Assembly: GCF_000189635.1 (NCBI RefSeq)
Contig: NW_002476185.1
Span: 62,001 to 126,000, forward strand
Source of the DNA: Tetrahymena thermophila SB210
Lineage: Eukaryota; Ciliophora; Oligohymenophorea; Hymenostomatida; Tetrahymenidae
Length of the DNA stretch: 64,000 bases
Direction of reading: 5' to 3'
A program made the translations under genes and the position numbers. The notes below the pieces were generated by a model. That model saw only the letters and a program-made list of their open reading frames with translations. It was not told where the DNA came from and searched no databases. Positions 1 to 12,396 of this stretch are shown one piece after another (positions within the stretch are counted from its first letter, which is position 1; every line of letters starts with the position of its first letter).

Positions 1-1336
1 AAAGACTGTTGTTTCTTAAAGTAAGATACATTGATTCTTTAAATCCTTTTTTGTCACTCATGCTTAGAGTACTTGCTAATTTTTTAGAAACTAAATTGAA
101 GCATTCTTTTACTAAGTTATTTAACTCTAACTAGCTGCTGCAGTTTTTAAAGATAAATTATTTTTTACTTTCAATCTCTCTTTTTTATTATTGTATTTCT
201 TTTTTTATTTACTCTAGCTCATTTGCAAATAGGGATTATTGAGCTTAATCAATTGAAGCCATATCATCAAACTCATTCATAGCTAATATAGAGCTTGCAT
301 TAGGATTAATTAAAGATTACTACTATTAATGTACAACGCTAGAATTTTAACTAAATGTAATGTCTTATTTGTTTTATTTCTTCAATAATGAAGGCACAGA
401 TATACTGTTGCTGATTGAATTATTTTAGTTAAAGACTTAATATCTTTTATTAGTTCTCGTTTAGGAATTACTGCTAGTTAATATTTTCCCCACATTCTAA
501 AAAATACCAGATCTAGCTACACTTTTTGATACATTTTATGTGGTAGATGAGTTAATTGTCGGTAATTAAGTTTGGTTAGTTTATTCTAAATTGATTTATA
601 GTTTTGTAGTTTTATTTTGTAAAAATTCTTTGTTCTTTTAAAAAACCGCTGCTTCAGTAATCATTATTTCACTATTAGGCTAAATAGAAGTATTATGTTA
701 CTGTGAAACTCCTATAATAGAACCTTCTTTATTAGCATGAATATTTATGTTAGGTTAGGAGCTAATTTACAAATTTTTTTATTTTCTTTTTAATTTGAGG
801 TATTTTTTCATTTTATCAATCTTCATTTGAGCCTCTATATTGATTGAAATTAAATTTTTAAGCTTATCAATCCTACTTTCATGAGCTCTCTTTAATGCTT
901 TCAGTGTCTCATCTTCCTTATTAATTACTTCTTATATCTTTAAATATTGTTTCTCCTTTCTCTCATGAAACTCTTTTAATTGAGATAAATCAAATAAGGC
1001 CTTTTTAATTTGAGGATTTTGATTTAACTCCATTTCTTGCCTTTGAAGTTGCTATTCTTACTCATATATCTCCCTTTTCTTTCTTGATAATCTATTTTTT
1101 TTAACTAGAAATTTATCTCTAACTAAATTTTCATGATTTTCTACTGAATATTATATCATATTTTCTAAATGCTGTATGCCTTCTTAAAGAGCCTAATATT
1201 CAAATTGAATCACTCTTAAATGGTTCGTATTATTATTATCCCCATTTCCGAAAAAATGCAAAGCCCCTATAGGAGATCCAACTTTATTAACAGATTATAC
1301 TGAATTTTTAGTCTGAAGTGAGATTGAATTATTCAT
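1..1336 (-). CDS. Coiled-coil, Q/N-rich protein (3' part outside window)
   Basis: An uninterrupted ciliate-code frame runs from an ATG at 1336-1334 to the left edge of the window, so at least 445 residues are present and the C-terminus is missing. The first 60 residues are S/N-rich. Residues of roughly 60-210 are strongly charged and heptad-like (runs such as KKNRLSRKKREIYEQEQQ), predicting a long coiled coil. The remainder is low complexity and Q/N/S-rich, then a second helical stretch near the window edge. No catalytic domain was recognised. TAA and TAG occur many times in frame as Gln and no TGA was met. It is transcribed away from the kinase gene at 2221, sharing an 884-bp intergenic region. 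The coding call is firm; the function is unknown, with a cytoskeletal or scaffold role only a guess. Confidence 0.8.
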
Positions 1337-2220
1337 CTCCTAAATGGATTACAAAATAATCTACTAACTAACTTAACAAGAAAAATTAAAAATATTCAGA
1401 TTGGTTTATTAATATTTATTAATTAAACTTTTTGATTCAATTCTACTAGTTTTATTAAATAAATTAATTGCTTGTAATTGTTTTTATTTTCATCAAAATA
1501 ATTTCTTAATTGTTTAGATTTTTAAGTTATAACTTATAATTAAGTAAATTATTAATTATTATTGATGATAAAAATTTAAATTCATTCTAACTCCTGGATA
1601 TTTTTAAATAATAAATATAATTAAAATATTTTAATGTAATTATTCTTTAATAACACCTAATAAAAAATTAAGTCATTTGTTAATAAAGCCCTTATATTAA
1701 CATTTTACATAATTCTTTAATTTAATTTACTTAAGATCTTTTTTAACATTTTTGTGGATATATATTTGTTTTTAAATTTATTTTTTCAAGATGTAAATTA
1801 TTTCAATAAATGATTTAAAAATAGAGAAAATTAATTTTAAATTAATGTGTTTATTGAGAAATTAACTTTGATTTATTTTAAAACTTAAAGGTAAATATTC
1901 TTTTAAAATAATTTGTTTAATAGCAAACTAAAATATGCAAATTAATTATTAACACCAAAAAAATTTAATGGAATATTAAAAGTCAGTAAGAATTAAAATT
2001 AATACAGATGAATAATATTAAAAAAGATTTTATAGTAAAATTTTAGAAAATGATAAATATCTGATTTAAAAAATCTATGTTTCTAATTGCACTCTTAATT
2101 TTAAAGCTAAGATTTTTAGAGATAAATATCAATCAATCCTCAATTAAATTCAATAATTATTTCTAATAATCTAAAAACTTACTTATCTATTTTCAAAACT
2201 TTTATTTAGAATAATCTTTC
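1337..2220. other. Intergenic region between divergent genes
   Basis: About 880 bp of very AT-rich sequence separates the start codons of the minus-strand coiled-coil gene and the plus-strand kinase gene. It presumably holds both promoters. I see no open frame of coding character, RNA gene or clear repeat. Confidence 0.7.
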
Positions 2221-5200
2221 ATGAAAAGAGGTCTTAGCCCTTCAGTTTCTAAGAATTTAAATTAGGTATAGAATAGTAAACCTTATCAATCTTAGGCTGC
2301 ATAAGTAGTAAAAAAATAGAGCGAATATAAAAATAAATATAGAGAGCTAGAGCAAATAGGTAAAGGTACATCAGGAACAGTATTTTTAGTGAAATCTAAA
2401 TAGGATAAAAAATTTTATATTGCAAAGAAAATTATTTTGACAAACTTAAATGAACAGGAAAGATAAGCAGTAGAATAAGAAGTAATTTATATGCAAATAT
2501 CTACAATTATTTTATTTAAAATAAAATTATTTATTTCAAAGATTCACCAATTTACTTAAAATATTTATCAATTATTTTTTAATTAGTTAATCTTACTCAA
2601 GAAATTGAAGCACCCTCATATTGTTGGATATAAGGAAAATTTCTTAGAACCTTACTATATGATTATCATTATGGAATATTGTGAGTAAGGAGATCTTTCG
2701 TTTCATATAAAGCAAAAGCTTAAAGAAAATGATCACTTTCCTGAAAATATCATTTTAAATTGGTTTATTTAACTAACAATGGCACTTGATTTCATTCATG
2801 AAAAGCATGTTTTGCACAGAGATGTTAAAAGTTCAAATATATTTTTAACTTCTAGTGGTAGCATAAAGTTAGGAGACTTCGGTATCTCTAAGGTGCTACA
2901 CTCTACAGCAGATAAAGCTTAAACGTTAATTGGAACTCCTTATTATTTATCTCCAGAAGTTTGCGAAAACAAACCTTATACTTATTAATCAGATATTTGG
3001 GCTTTAGGATGCGTGCTTTTTGAAATGTGTGCTTTGAAAGTAATTCTATATTTTAATATAACTTTTTAGATTCTACTTATGAATTCATTTAATAAATTTT
3101 AAATATTGATAATTAATTTACTGAAGTATTTTTGAACTTTATTCTATTTTAAATATTAAAGCACCCTTTCGTCTCAGAAAGTCTGATGGCCCTAGTTGTA
3201 AAAATTATTAGAGAACCAAACCCAAACATTCCTAATATGTATTCAAGCGATCTAAATTGTTTGGTTTAGTACAATATTATTAAGATTTTAGATTTATTAA
3301 ATATTTTAATTATTAATAAATAAATAGAATTTTATTAGCAAAAAAACCAGAAAGTAGACCAAGGACAAAATAAATATTATCATTTCCTTTTGTGAATGAA
3401 GCTATGAAAGATTTTATATCTTCTAAAGGATTAAAAGACGAACTAAAAAATTTGCCAATTAAAAAAACTCAGTTGCACATAAAAAAGGAGTAGAAAATAA
3501 ATTAGGAAAAAGAATAATAACCAAGCTCAATAAAATAAATTTAAAGGAAAAACAGTTTGTAAAATTAAGCTCAAAAATAGGCAAATATAAAAGCTTAGCC
3601 TTAACAAAATGTTTAGAAACATTAAGAGTAATAAAAATCTGTAGGTAGCACAAAAATTAATAGAAAAAATAGCAATGATATTAAAAAGATGGAGGAACTC
3701 ATATAAAAGTAAATGAAAGAAGTTTAAAGCGAAGTATAAAAGAAATTAGTTGAAATTAAAGGCAGTAATAATAAAAAGCCAAACACCTCTAATCTTTAAG
3801 ATTAAAAATCACCAAGTAATCCATCACTTTCAAAACCATCTTCAGCTTCTTCACAGTCAAGTACAGCTCATTAAACACCATAAAGATAAAATGATTAAAA
3901 AATAAAGTAATCACCTTCTCGATAAATACAACCCAAGATTGAAGAAAAGCATACAAAATAATCACCATAGATTATGACAAAAAACAAAGTTGAAACACAT
4001 AATAAATAGTCACCTTAAAGTTAAATAGCATAAAAGTAGGTAGGAACTCCGTAAAATATATCAAAAAATCCTTCTTCAGGAGTGTTAAGTAATGAAAGTA
4101 AAACAAGTAACAGCAGTAAAAACTCATCAAGAGTAATTGATGAAGATGATTATGATAAGAAGTATCAGGAAATGATGAATAAAGTTAAATAGGAGTATGA
4201 ATAAATAAAAAAAGAGTCTCCAAACCCAAAAAAAAGTCCAACTATAAATAATTAAAAAGTAGCTTCTAGCTCTTCTGCCTCTTAAAATAATTAAAAATAA
4301 AATAATTTGATCCATCCTTAAAAAGCTTCCTCAAATTAAAATTATCAACCAACACCAACTTAGCTAAATCAAGGGGTTGTTAGTGCTTAAAGCTAATAAA
4401 GGTATAATACTAACTATTCTAAAAATAATTTTGAAATGACCCAAATAGAAGAAGACATTTAGATAAAAAATATTCCTGATAATTAGGCAGAAAAGGTACA
4501 AACTAACATAAATTTGTAAGATAGTTCAAAAAAATAAAATTTTCATTTCAGCTAAAAAGGATAAAATAACTCTCTTCTATAAGATTCAAACGTGTCCTTT
4601 AATCTCTCACTAACTAATGTAATTTTTGATATTTTAACAAATTGTTTGAGCTACTTTAATTTTTTTTTCTCTTTCGTTAAACAAAATTAAATTCAATAAA
4701 ATTGTTTAAATAATAATTTTATTTTATTGAATAATTCAGAGTTTATTATTTAATTTATAGTTAAGTTAATTAATGATCAAAAATAATTATTTATAAATAA
4801 CAAAATAATTTATTTATTTATTTGCATAATAGGATTCTGTTTTTAATAACACTGCATTTAAAAGTAACTTGCCCAAGAAATAAAGCACAATTATAACAAG
4901 TGGAGGTAAAGAACAAATTATCGAAGAAATAATAGAAAATGAAGAAGCATAAGAACATGAAAATATAAAATCTTAAGCTCCAAGCGATGTCAGTGAGTAT
5001 AAAAATGAATTCTTGAATAGTGAGTTTATAAAATCAAATAAAAGTGACGATGCATCTAAATATTAGACTGTAATCAGTGAGCACATTTAAACTTAAATGA
5101 TGCCTTAGATTCCAACTTAAAATATATAAAAAAACAATTAAGAAGAAATAAATGATTTCTAAGATGATGATTTAGATTTTGAGTCGCTTCCTCAAAGAGA

Positions 5201-5643
5201 AGATTATTTAGATTCTGAAGAAGATAATGAGTATGAAGAAGACTTTGAAGTTAGTTCAGAAGAAGGAGATTCTAAAAATGAATAGAAAGAAAATGTATTT
5301 AAAGAGTCTTTTTTGAGTTTTTGATTGACTTTTTTTATTAATAAAATAGAATGATTTTAGATTGACAAGAAAAAATTTAGACAAAGAACTTGATGAAGTG
5401 ATCGAAATGTACAAGTCATAATTGCTTAATAACTCAGGGCAAGAGGAATACAATAAATTTAAGCATATGTTAAATATGTCTGGTAAATTAAAACTTAATT
5501 AACTAAAAATTAAAAAAAAATACTTTATTAAATTAATAGAAATTGCTGAAGCCTCAGTTGAATATTCATCTGGAGAAGTTTCTAAAAAAATGATGATACC
5601 AGCTGCTTAAAAATAATAGAAATCAAATTTCACAAAAAAGTGA
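2221..5643 (+). CDS. NEK-family (NIMA-related) Ser/Thr protein kinase
   Basis: This is a predicted protein kinase of 955 residues in six exons; inferred introns are 2482-2586, 3040-3161, 3269-3327, 4619-4832 and 5295-5349, stop TGA 5641-5643. The N-terminal kinase domain (about residues 40-300) has a glycine loop [12 protein letters not shown], a catalytic lysine in IAKKII, the [10 protein letters not shown] catalytic loop, LGDFGISK, and [20 protein letters not shown]. The CALKHPF and [12 protein letters not shown] blocks are typical of NEK kinases. NEKs act in cilia, basal bodies and cell-cycle control; ciliates carry expanded sets. The C-terminal two thirds is a long Q/S/P/N-rich tail with an acidic stretch near the end and no recognised domain. 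All catalytic residues appear intact, so it is probably active. The nearest named NEK cannot be told without alignment. Confidence 0.93.
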
Positions 5644-6503
5644 AGTTATTTATTGATTTAAAAAGTAATTTAATGAGAAAGATTTAATTAAAAAATTGAA
5701 ATAGTAAAATTATTTAAAAAGTAAAAAAATAAATTAAAATAAAAATTAAATATGCATGTAATTTAATATTAAAAGTAGATAAAAAAGATAAATAAATAAA
5801 TAAATAAGTAAGAAATTAAGTATATAATTTAATATATAAAAAGTAGTTTATAAATAAGATTTATATGTACAATATGTATGTAACAATTACATTAATTTAT
5901 TTTTGTAGATTTTTATTAATATAGAGATTTTTTCATTTAAATTTTTTATATATGTATCAATTCTTACTATATTATGGTACGAACTTACAACTATATATTT
6001 TTGTATGTTTCTTTGTTCAATTAGATTCTATCAATAATATTAAGAAATTATTATTATAAATTATCAAAATTAATTTCAGTATTACTCAACCAAATTAGTC
6101 AATTTTTTGTTAGACAGATTAAGATTAGCATTTAATTATTTATTTATTATTTAGAGATTGTTTAAGTGATTTATTTTTTATGAGATTTAGTATATTTTTA
6201 TTGAAATTTATAATCTTTTATTTGATTAAGAGTATTAAGAGGGTATTTAGTAAGTTTGTTATTGTTGTTAATGGTGGTGATGGTTTACTTATATTTATCC
6301 AAATAGTTTACAGAAAATAGGCTTGCTATCATTATAGCTATATTATTATCTTGGTTTTGAAATTATTTGTTATTCAAACTTGCTGATAGATTTTAATTAA
6401 TGTGCAAGCCTTATTAAACAATAAATTTTTTGAGTAAGAAAAAAGGATAAGATAGAAAAAATTTATTTGTTAATAGGTATTTTTTATTTATTGAAAAGGC
6501 TTA
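5644..6503. other. Intergenic region between convergent genes
   Basis: This 860-bp stretch lies between the 3' ends of the kinase and ankyrin genes. It is AT-rich with short A/T runs, and presumably holds both 3' UTRs. I see nothing else in it. Confidence 0.7.
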
Positions 6504-8775
6504 TCAGCAACAAAGGAAGAAAGGTTTTTTCTTAAGATGAAGAGAAAGGATTCTTCTGATCTCTTTGTTTTACTTAGCTTCTCTATAGGCAGCTTCTATT
6601 TATTGCTGGGAGATTTTAATTACTCTTTGGTTTAAGAGAAAGTCAACTACTTCCTTGTGATTCCATCTGACTGCTACTTACAATGGATAATCTTCTATTT
6701 CACCCCCAATTTTTGATTTCATGTTAAAGTTGCTTTCTTATTTGACCAAAAATTATACTATCTTTTTAAATTAACGGAATAGTTTACAAATAGATATCTT
6801 ACATAAAAAATTATTTATTTTAATAATTATATACTTACATTTAAGTTTCCGTTTTTGCAAGCTAAGTAGGATGCATTTTAACTCTTAGAATTGAATTTAT
6901 TAAGTAAATGCTAAGGATCATCAGGAGACCTCAAATATCTTTTTTTAGAATAAAATTTGATTAAATAACAAAAGATTTTTAAATTTAAGAAAATTTATTT
7001 TGATATATTTATCAGATAATATATTTTTATCATTTTTCTATGTAATAAAATTTACCTTTTTGGATCTTTTTACAGAATATCTATTATGTTTTTAATATCT
7101 TCAGGGTGTCCTCTCTCAGAAAACTCGCAAATCATTTCTACCATTCTAACCATGTTAAAAGCATTGTTTACATCATTGTTTTTGGCAGGATTATTATTTT
7201 AATTTTCTATTTCAGACTCTTTATTTTAAGAGACCTTCTTTTTCAAAGAGTGAATCTCTGCTTCAAGTTATTCCTTTAAATTACATTAAAAAATTAATAT
7301 AAAATTTATTGAATTTCAATTTTGTAATGATTTTTTTGTTAACAAACACTTTAACTAATAAATGATAATAAATCAAATATCTCAGCCAGTTACTGAATGC
7401 AAGTTAAGACACAAATTAAAAAACTTCTTTGATAAATAAATAAGGAAATAAGTCAATATTAATCATTATAAGTTTACAAAATTTTTTGCAAAAAAATTAA
7501 GTTTTTTTCATTTATTTTTTAGTAAATAAAATTTTGGCTAATTTGTTAAAAAGAAAATTATAAAATTGTTGCTAAAATCAAAGTAAAACAATGTAAATTA
7601 TCTTTGTGAAATGAGTTTGTTGTAATTTAATGATATATTATTACCGTTGATTCTATTCTACTGACCTAGTTTGTTTATAATCTTGTTAAAGTTCTTGCAA
7701 CTGTACCTATAATTTTAAATTTTTCTTTAGCAGATAATGGACTTTAAGGTTCTTAAGCAGTCAATTCACCTTTCTTTTTTTCAGCTAATGTTTAAAATTA
7801 TTTTACTTCCATTTTATTCAATTAGGACTTTCTTCGTTGAGCAGGAGTTAAAAATTTTACCTTATCAACTTCATTACCTGTAAGCTCTTACTAACTATTT
7901 TTTTTTAGCATCTTTTCTTACAATACAGGAAGCTGCTAATGAGATTGAATAAGCACTACTTAAGTACCTGGTTATATATATTCTAATGACTAAGGGGAAT
8001 TCTAATTGTCATGTTCACTATTATTATCTTGATCTGGATTAGAAAAACTATTTTCTTTCTTAAAGGCTGAAACACTAACTCTATTTTTTGAGAATCTACT
8101 TTTTATATTTGATCTATTTACATGCAAAAAGCTCTCATTTTGACTAACTTCAACTTAATTTGAAGAGTTTTATTCATATTAAAGAACTGGTAAATTAGCT
8201 TAAGCAGACTACTAAGGACTATCTATTGCTCTATTGCTATTTTAAGAACCACTTTCGCTATGACTCTAATTATCATGTATTTTTTCATCGGTACTTTCTT
8301 CTAAGTGTTCATTCTCTCTTAGCTCAGTAAGCTTTTTCCCCTATAATTTAGCTAAAGCCTCCTTAGAATATACAGGCTTAAGAGGAGAAGGACATGCAAC
8401 TTTTTGATAGTCTTATTCACCGCTTACATATCTTCTTGGTGTAGAAGCATTACTTCCCCCAGCAGCATTTGCAAAAACGAGATTTCCTTTAATATAAATA
8501 TTAGATTCTAATGATCCAGATGTTAATGTTTTTCTATATTTATGATTAATTGTGTCAACATTGCTATTAGAAATTTTATTATTATTATCATCATCTCCAA
8601 GATTTAATGCTGCAAGAGTATCTCGCTTCATTTATGAATAATTTGTTGTAGGTTCATGTGTATTCATTTTAGAAATTCTTTTTTCCCTTGTATTTTGCTA
8701 GCTGTTATTGTTAGCCATGCCAAAATCATCCTCTTTTGATATCTCAAAGTTGGAGATTAAATTCTCTTCTATCAT
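6504..8775 (-). CDS. Ankyrin-repeat protein with long disordered N-terminus
   Basis: A 580-residue protein is encoded in four exons: 8775-7645, 7273-7056, 6938-6839 and 6797-6504, with the start ATG at 8775-8773 and TGA at 6506-6504. All four joins keep frame. Residues 1-377 are low complexity (N/S/Q/K-rich) with no recognised domain. A short helical segment (QLEAEIHSLKKKVSQNKE) follows, and then the C-terminal 150 residues form ankyrin repeats, visible as NASYLACKNGNLNI and YPLQVAVRWNHKEVVDFLLN. Ankyrin repeats bind other proteins; the partner is unknown. The first intron (371 bp) is long compared with the others, so a small undetected exon is possible there. It is convergent with the kinase gene and divergent from the orphan gene at 11391. 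Confidence 0.88.
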
Positions 8776-11390
8776 AAGTTATTTATAAATATATGTGTGT
8801 ATTTCTTTCTTTGTAAATGTGTTTGAATAATTATCTATATTTTTATTAATTTTTGTATTATTTGAAATTGTTGGTTGTCTGTATTGTATTTCTTCAAAAA
8901 AAATAATAATTTCGAGTGTGTAATGCAGTACTTGTGATTTTGTTCTAAGTCTAATGCCTTTTAATTATTTTTGTTATAATTTAAGAGTATTTCCTTTTGG
9001 ATATTTAGTTTAACTTTTTATGTATAAATTAACAATTATAATTAAAAACTTTTCTTCTCTTAATTGGTTGATTGATGTATTAGTCAAACTCATTCAAATA
9101 TTATCCATATTTTACTATTAACATAATGAGTGATGCGTGCTATCCATTCTTTTTTTTAATTTTTTAAATTATCAAAAATGATCACTTTGTTTTCTTTCTA
9201 ATTTTTTTTCTAATAATGAAGATTGAGTCTTCTAAATACTATCCTTTGTGATTGTGCTTATACAAATTTAATCGATCAATCAATCTAGTTCTAAAAGTTA
9301 AATTTTTAGTAATATTAAACATTTAGATATATTTCTTATTGTGTTCACTTACATTTATTTCATCAGTCCAGTAAAAAATAGCTGAATTTGAATATCTTTT
9401 TCATTAATCGATTAATTTTTAGAACTTTTCCAAGGTAGATTTTTATAGTTTCAGATTGAAGATTGTAACAATTTACAAAATTTATCTTTTTTAAGAAAAA
9501 GTGTCTAAATATTAGACAAATTAATTTCAGTTATTTCAAATATAGTTCTTCTTTATTCAAATAGTAAATCTTATAAAAAATTAAAATATCTCTTTTTTTA
9601 AATTTATAAATAAATTTCTATTAAAAGTAATATATTGAAAAATAGAACTGAGTTAGTTATATTGCTTTATTTATAATCTAAATTTAATATTACTTTGATT
9701 AATCTTTGTTTGATGATCTTATCTTTTGTATCATGCATAAAAGGGAATTTTTCCTATCTATTCTAAATTTTAAGCTTTTGATTAAATTATGGTATGCCAT
9801 CATAATTTAGTTTATAAATTTAATTTACATAAGGTTAGTATAGTTTGACATGCTAGGCAGTATAATAATAAAAAATAAATGATATTTGATTTTTTTAAAA
9901 TTTTTATTAAAATTAATGGAAAAAACAATTATATTAATAAATAATAAATATTAAAAGTTATTAACCATTTTGAAAATCTAAAAAATTAATACTTTCTTAA
10001 AATCTATGGATTATCTGGAAATTAATTTGATATTTCTCAAATTTATTTGATTGGTCTTTATCAAAATTAAAAATATTTATTGGTTGGTGATTGAATAAAT
10101 CACTCATTTATTAAATAATCAAAATATCCTCTGGTAGTTGGTAGGCAAAAGTTCTCTAGAGTCTACCTTAATTTCTTTCACATTTTTAAATTAAATCCTT
10201 AAATATATTTTACCTAATTAATTTATAAACAAATATAAATATATTTACTATCTCTTAAATTTGAAAATTATTTTGAGATAAAACATATTTTTCACACACA
10301 AAATTAATATAGAAACTCTTAAAGTAAAAAACTTAATAAATTCTGAGCAATAAATTAATCATTTATCCTTTAAGCCAAATATTATTTAGCTTTATTGAGC
10401 TTATTAGAAAGGCTATGTAAAAAATAAAAGATGAAGATCTTTTATTTAATTTATTAAATGACATATAATGTTTCATATTTATTTTATCCATTTTTTAAAT
10501 TATTTATTGAGTATCATTACTAAAATTGATAAATTCTATTTCCTAACTTGTAGGGTAAATGACTGATATATAAAAAATATAATAATTACACTTCATAAAC
10601 AAAATAAAAGCAAAAAAAATAAACTATTTAAAAAAATAAAAGTGTTTTTTAACAAAATATTGTTAATTAAATTATTTTGATTTTATATAAATAAAGGAGA
10701 TATTCTAAATATAATTAGATAGTATTGAAACATATTGAGATATTCTAAATAATTTTTATCTATTTTCTTCTAAAAAAATTGTTATCCGTTATTGTTAGAG
10801 CCATAATATTATTTAGAATTTTTAGTGGGAAATCTTTTTTTAATATTAATTAATAATCTAAATGGAAAATATGCATAAGAATAGACAGATTATTATTTAT
10901 TAAACTAAATAATAAAATAATAATAATAAATAAAGATATTATAAATTTAATGCGTATTATTGAGGAGTATAAATAAATTCATTAGAAATACAAAATAAAG
11001 ATAAATTGATTGAATTTGTATATCAAAAACTAAATTCCTACTCATTTAAAGCAAAAATATAAAATGAGCAAATTAATAAAAAATTTAAAGGTTCTACTAG
11101 CTTTTATTGAGTAAAAGATGTTTATTCATCAATATTTAAATTAATTTAGGATAGCTAGATTAAAAAAATTTAAAATTAGATTTATTGTAAATTTAAAAAA
11201 ATAAGAAAAATAAAATACTTTTAAAAAATTAATTAACTTTAATATTCTAAATGGTTTATCTATGATTTAAAAGATATTAATCGAATGCAGATTATCAATA
11301 AAAAAATAATCAAAACAAAAAACGAAAAAATAATCTTTCTAATAAAAATAGATCTAACTAAAAACAGAAGAAAGTTAATCAAATTCAAAA
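8776..11390. other. 2.6-kb AT-rich intergenic region
   Basis: The region lies between divergent genes and presumably holds their promoters. A frame starting at 10862 contains in-frame TGA codons at intervals expected by chance and was not called. Short weak inverted matches (for example agttctaaaa near 9283 and ttttagaact near 9416) occur but are not convincing. No RNA gene was recognised. Confidence 0.6.
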
Positions 11391-12233
11391 ATGTCTTTAA
11401 ATAACTACACACAATAATGGCATCTATTTGAAAATAGCTTCAAAAACGATTAATATATAGAAGAGTTTACTTAAAATTTTTATCCACACTAGGAAATTTA
11501 AAATTTTTTATATCCAAATTAATAAGATGATTAGCAATTTAACTTTTTGTAATCTTCCTCATTTTAAAATTTACCTGAAAATAACAGTACTTTATTTTTA
11601 TAAAATGAAATAACCTATGAATAATAATAATAATAATAATAATAATTCTGCTGTAATTGTTTCAATTCTATAGATGTGTAGCGCAGTACTATGAGCTAAT
11701 TTGATTAATATTAACCAATCCAAATATAAAAAAAGATATAAAAACCTAAAACTATAGATAGTAGATAAAGTTAAAAATAAAACTTTTAAGTTATTCCTAA
11801 TAAAAGAACTATCCACTAAAATAAATTTGATAAAATAAGTTCTGAAGAAACCAAAAATTTATTTGTTTTAATTGTTCCAATCTTATAAAAAAAGATTTTA
11901 AAATTTTATCCTGAGTTGGAAAATAAGCTTGAATGTCTAACTTTAGACAAAAAAAAATAAAACTCACTATAATACCTAAATAAATTTTTATAATAAAGTA
12001 TTTAAAATTTTAGTGATTAATAAGAAATTCAAAAATTCAAGGAGACTTCCATCTTTGTATTGAGATAAATCTTGATAAAATATTCATTAAACTGCAAAGA
12101 AATAATAACCAATTATTTAACTACTAAATACACACCAGCATTTGAAATGATTTTATAAAATCCAGGCAAATTTACTTCTATTAAACAGGCTTTGGAATCA
12201 TTCAAAGCAATATATATAAAAAATAAATAATGA
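11391..12233 (+). CDS. Unrecognised 280-aa protein with poly-Gln tract
   Basis: A single uninterrupted ciliate-code frame runs from ATG 11391 to TGA 12231-12233, giving 280 residues. The N-terminal third is Q/N/F/Y-rich and contains eight consecutive glutamines, all written as TAA (11622-11645), followed by a short Cys cluster (FCCNCF). The C-terminal half (about residues 145-280) looks like a folded helical domain, with segments such as TKNLFVLIVPILQKKILKFY and FEMILQNPGKFTSIKQALES. I do not recognise the family. The coding nature is supported by continuity over 280 codons, higher G+C than the flanks and ordinary amino-acid usage. A long hairpin starts about 44 bp past the stop codon. Confidence 0.75.
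11622..11645 (+). repeat. (TAA)8 microsatellite encoding poly-Gln
   Basis: Eight TAA triplets lie in frame in the orphan gene at 11391 and encode Gln8 under the ciliate code. Read in other frames or on the other strand the same repeat gives poly-Asn, poly-Ile or poly-Leu, which explains spurious ORFs there. Confidence 0.85.
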
Positions 12234-12276
12234 ATTCTGATTATCAATTAATCTAAAAATATTAATTTAATAGTTT

Positions 12277-12396
12277 ATACAGATATTTCACCCCGAGTAA
12301 CTCTTGTATTTTATTTATCAGTTAAAATTGGTGTTTAATTTTAAAAACCAAAGAAAATACAATAGCTTTGAGTTACTTGGGGTGAAATATCTGTAT
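12277..12396. repeat. Long near-perfect hairpin (inverted repeat)
   Basis: The arms 12277-12303 and 12370-12396 are 27 nt each and complementary with one mismatch (ccccgag against cttgggg). Complementarity resumes inside after an asymmetric bulge of about seven bases (ttgtatttt paired with aaaatacaa), leaving a loop of about 40 nt. It lies about 44 bp 3' of the orphan gene. The arms are much richer in G+C than the surroundings. It could be a structured 3' UTR element, a small-RNA precursor, or a miniature inverted-repeat transposon relic; no flanking target-site duplication is obvious. Confidence 0.85.

Noticed and set aside
8413..8631. Stand-alone 72-aa minus-strand ORF
   Set aside because: It is an in-frame internal piece of the ankyrin-repeat gene between TAA codons that are read as Gln.
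10862..11389. Plus-strand reading with TGA as Trp, as in mitochondrial code (possible NUMT)
   Set aside because: The same frame also needs TAA and TAG as Gln, which mitochondrial code does not allow, and TGA spacing is as expected by chance at this AT content.
11598..11816. Minus-strand ORF with a poly-Leu run
   Set aside because: It is the antisense of the TAA poly-Gln tract in the plus-strand gene, which has a full 280-codon frame.
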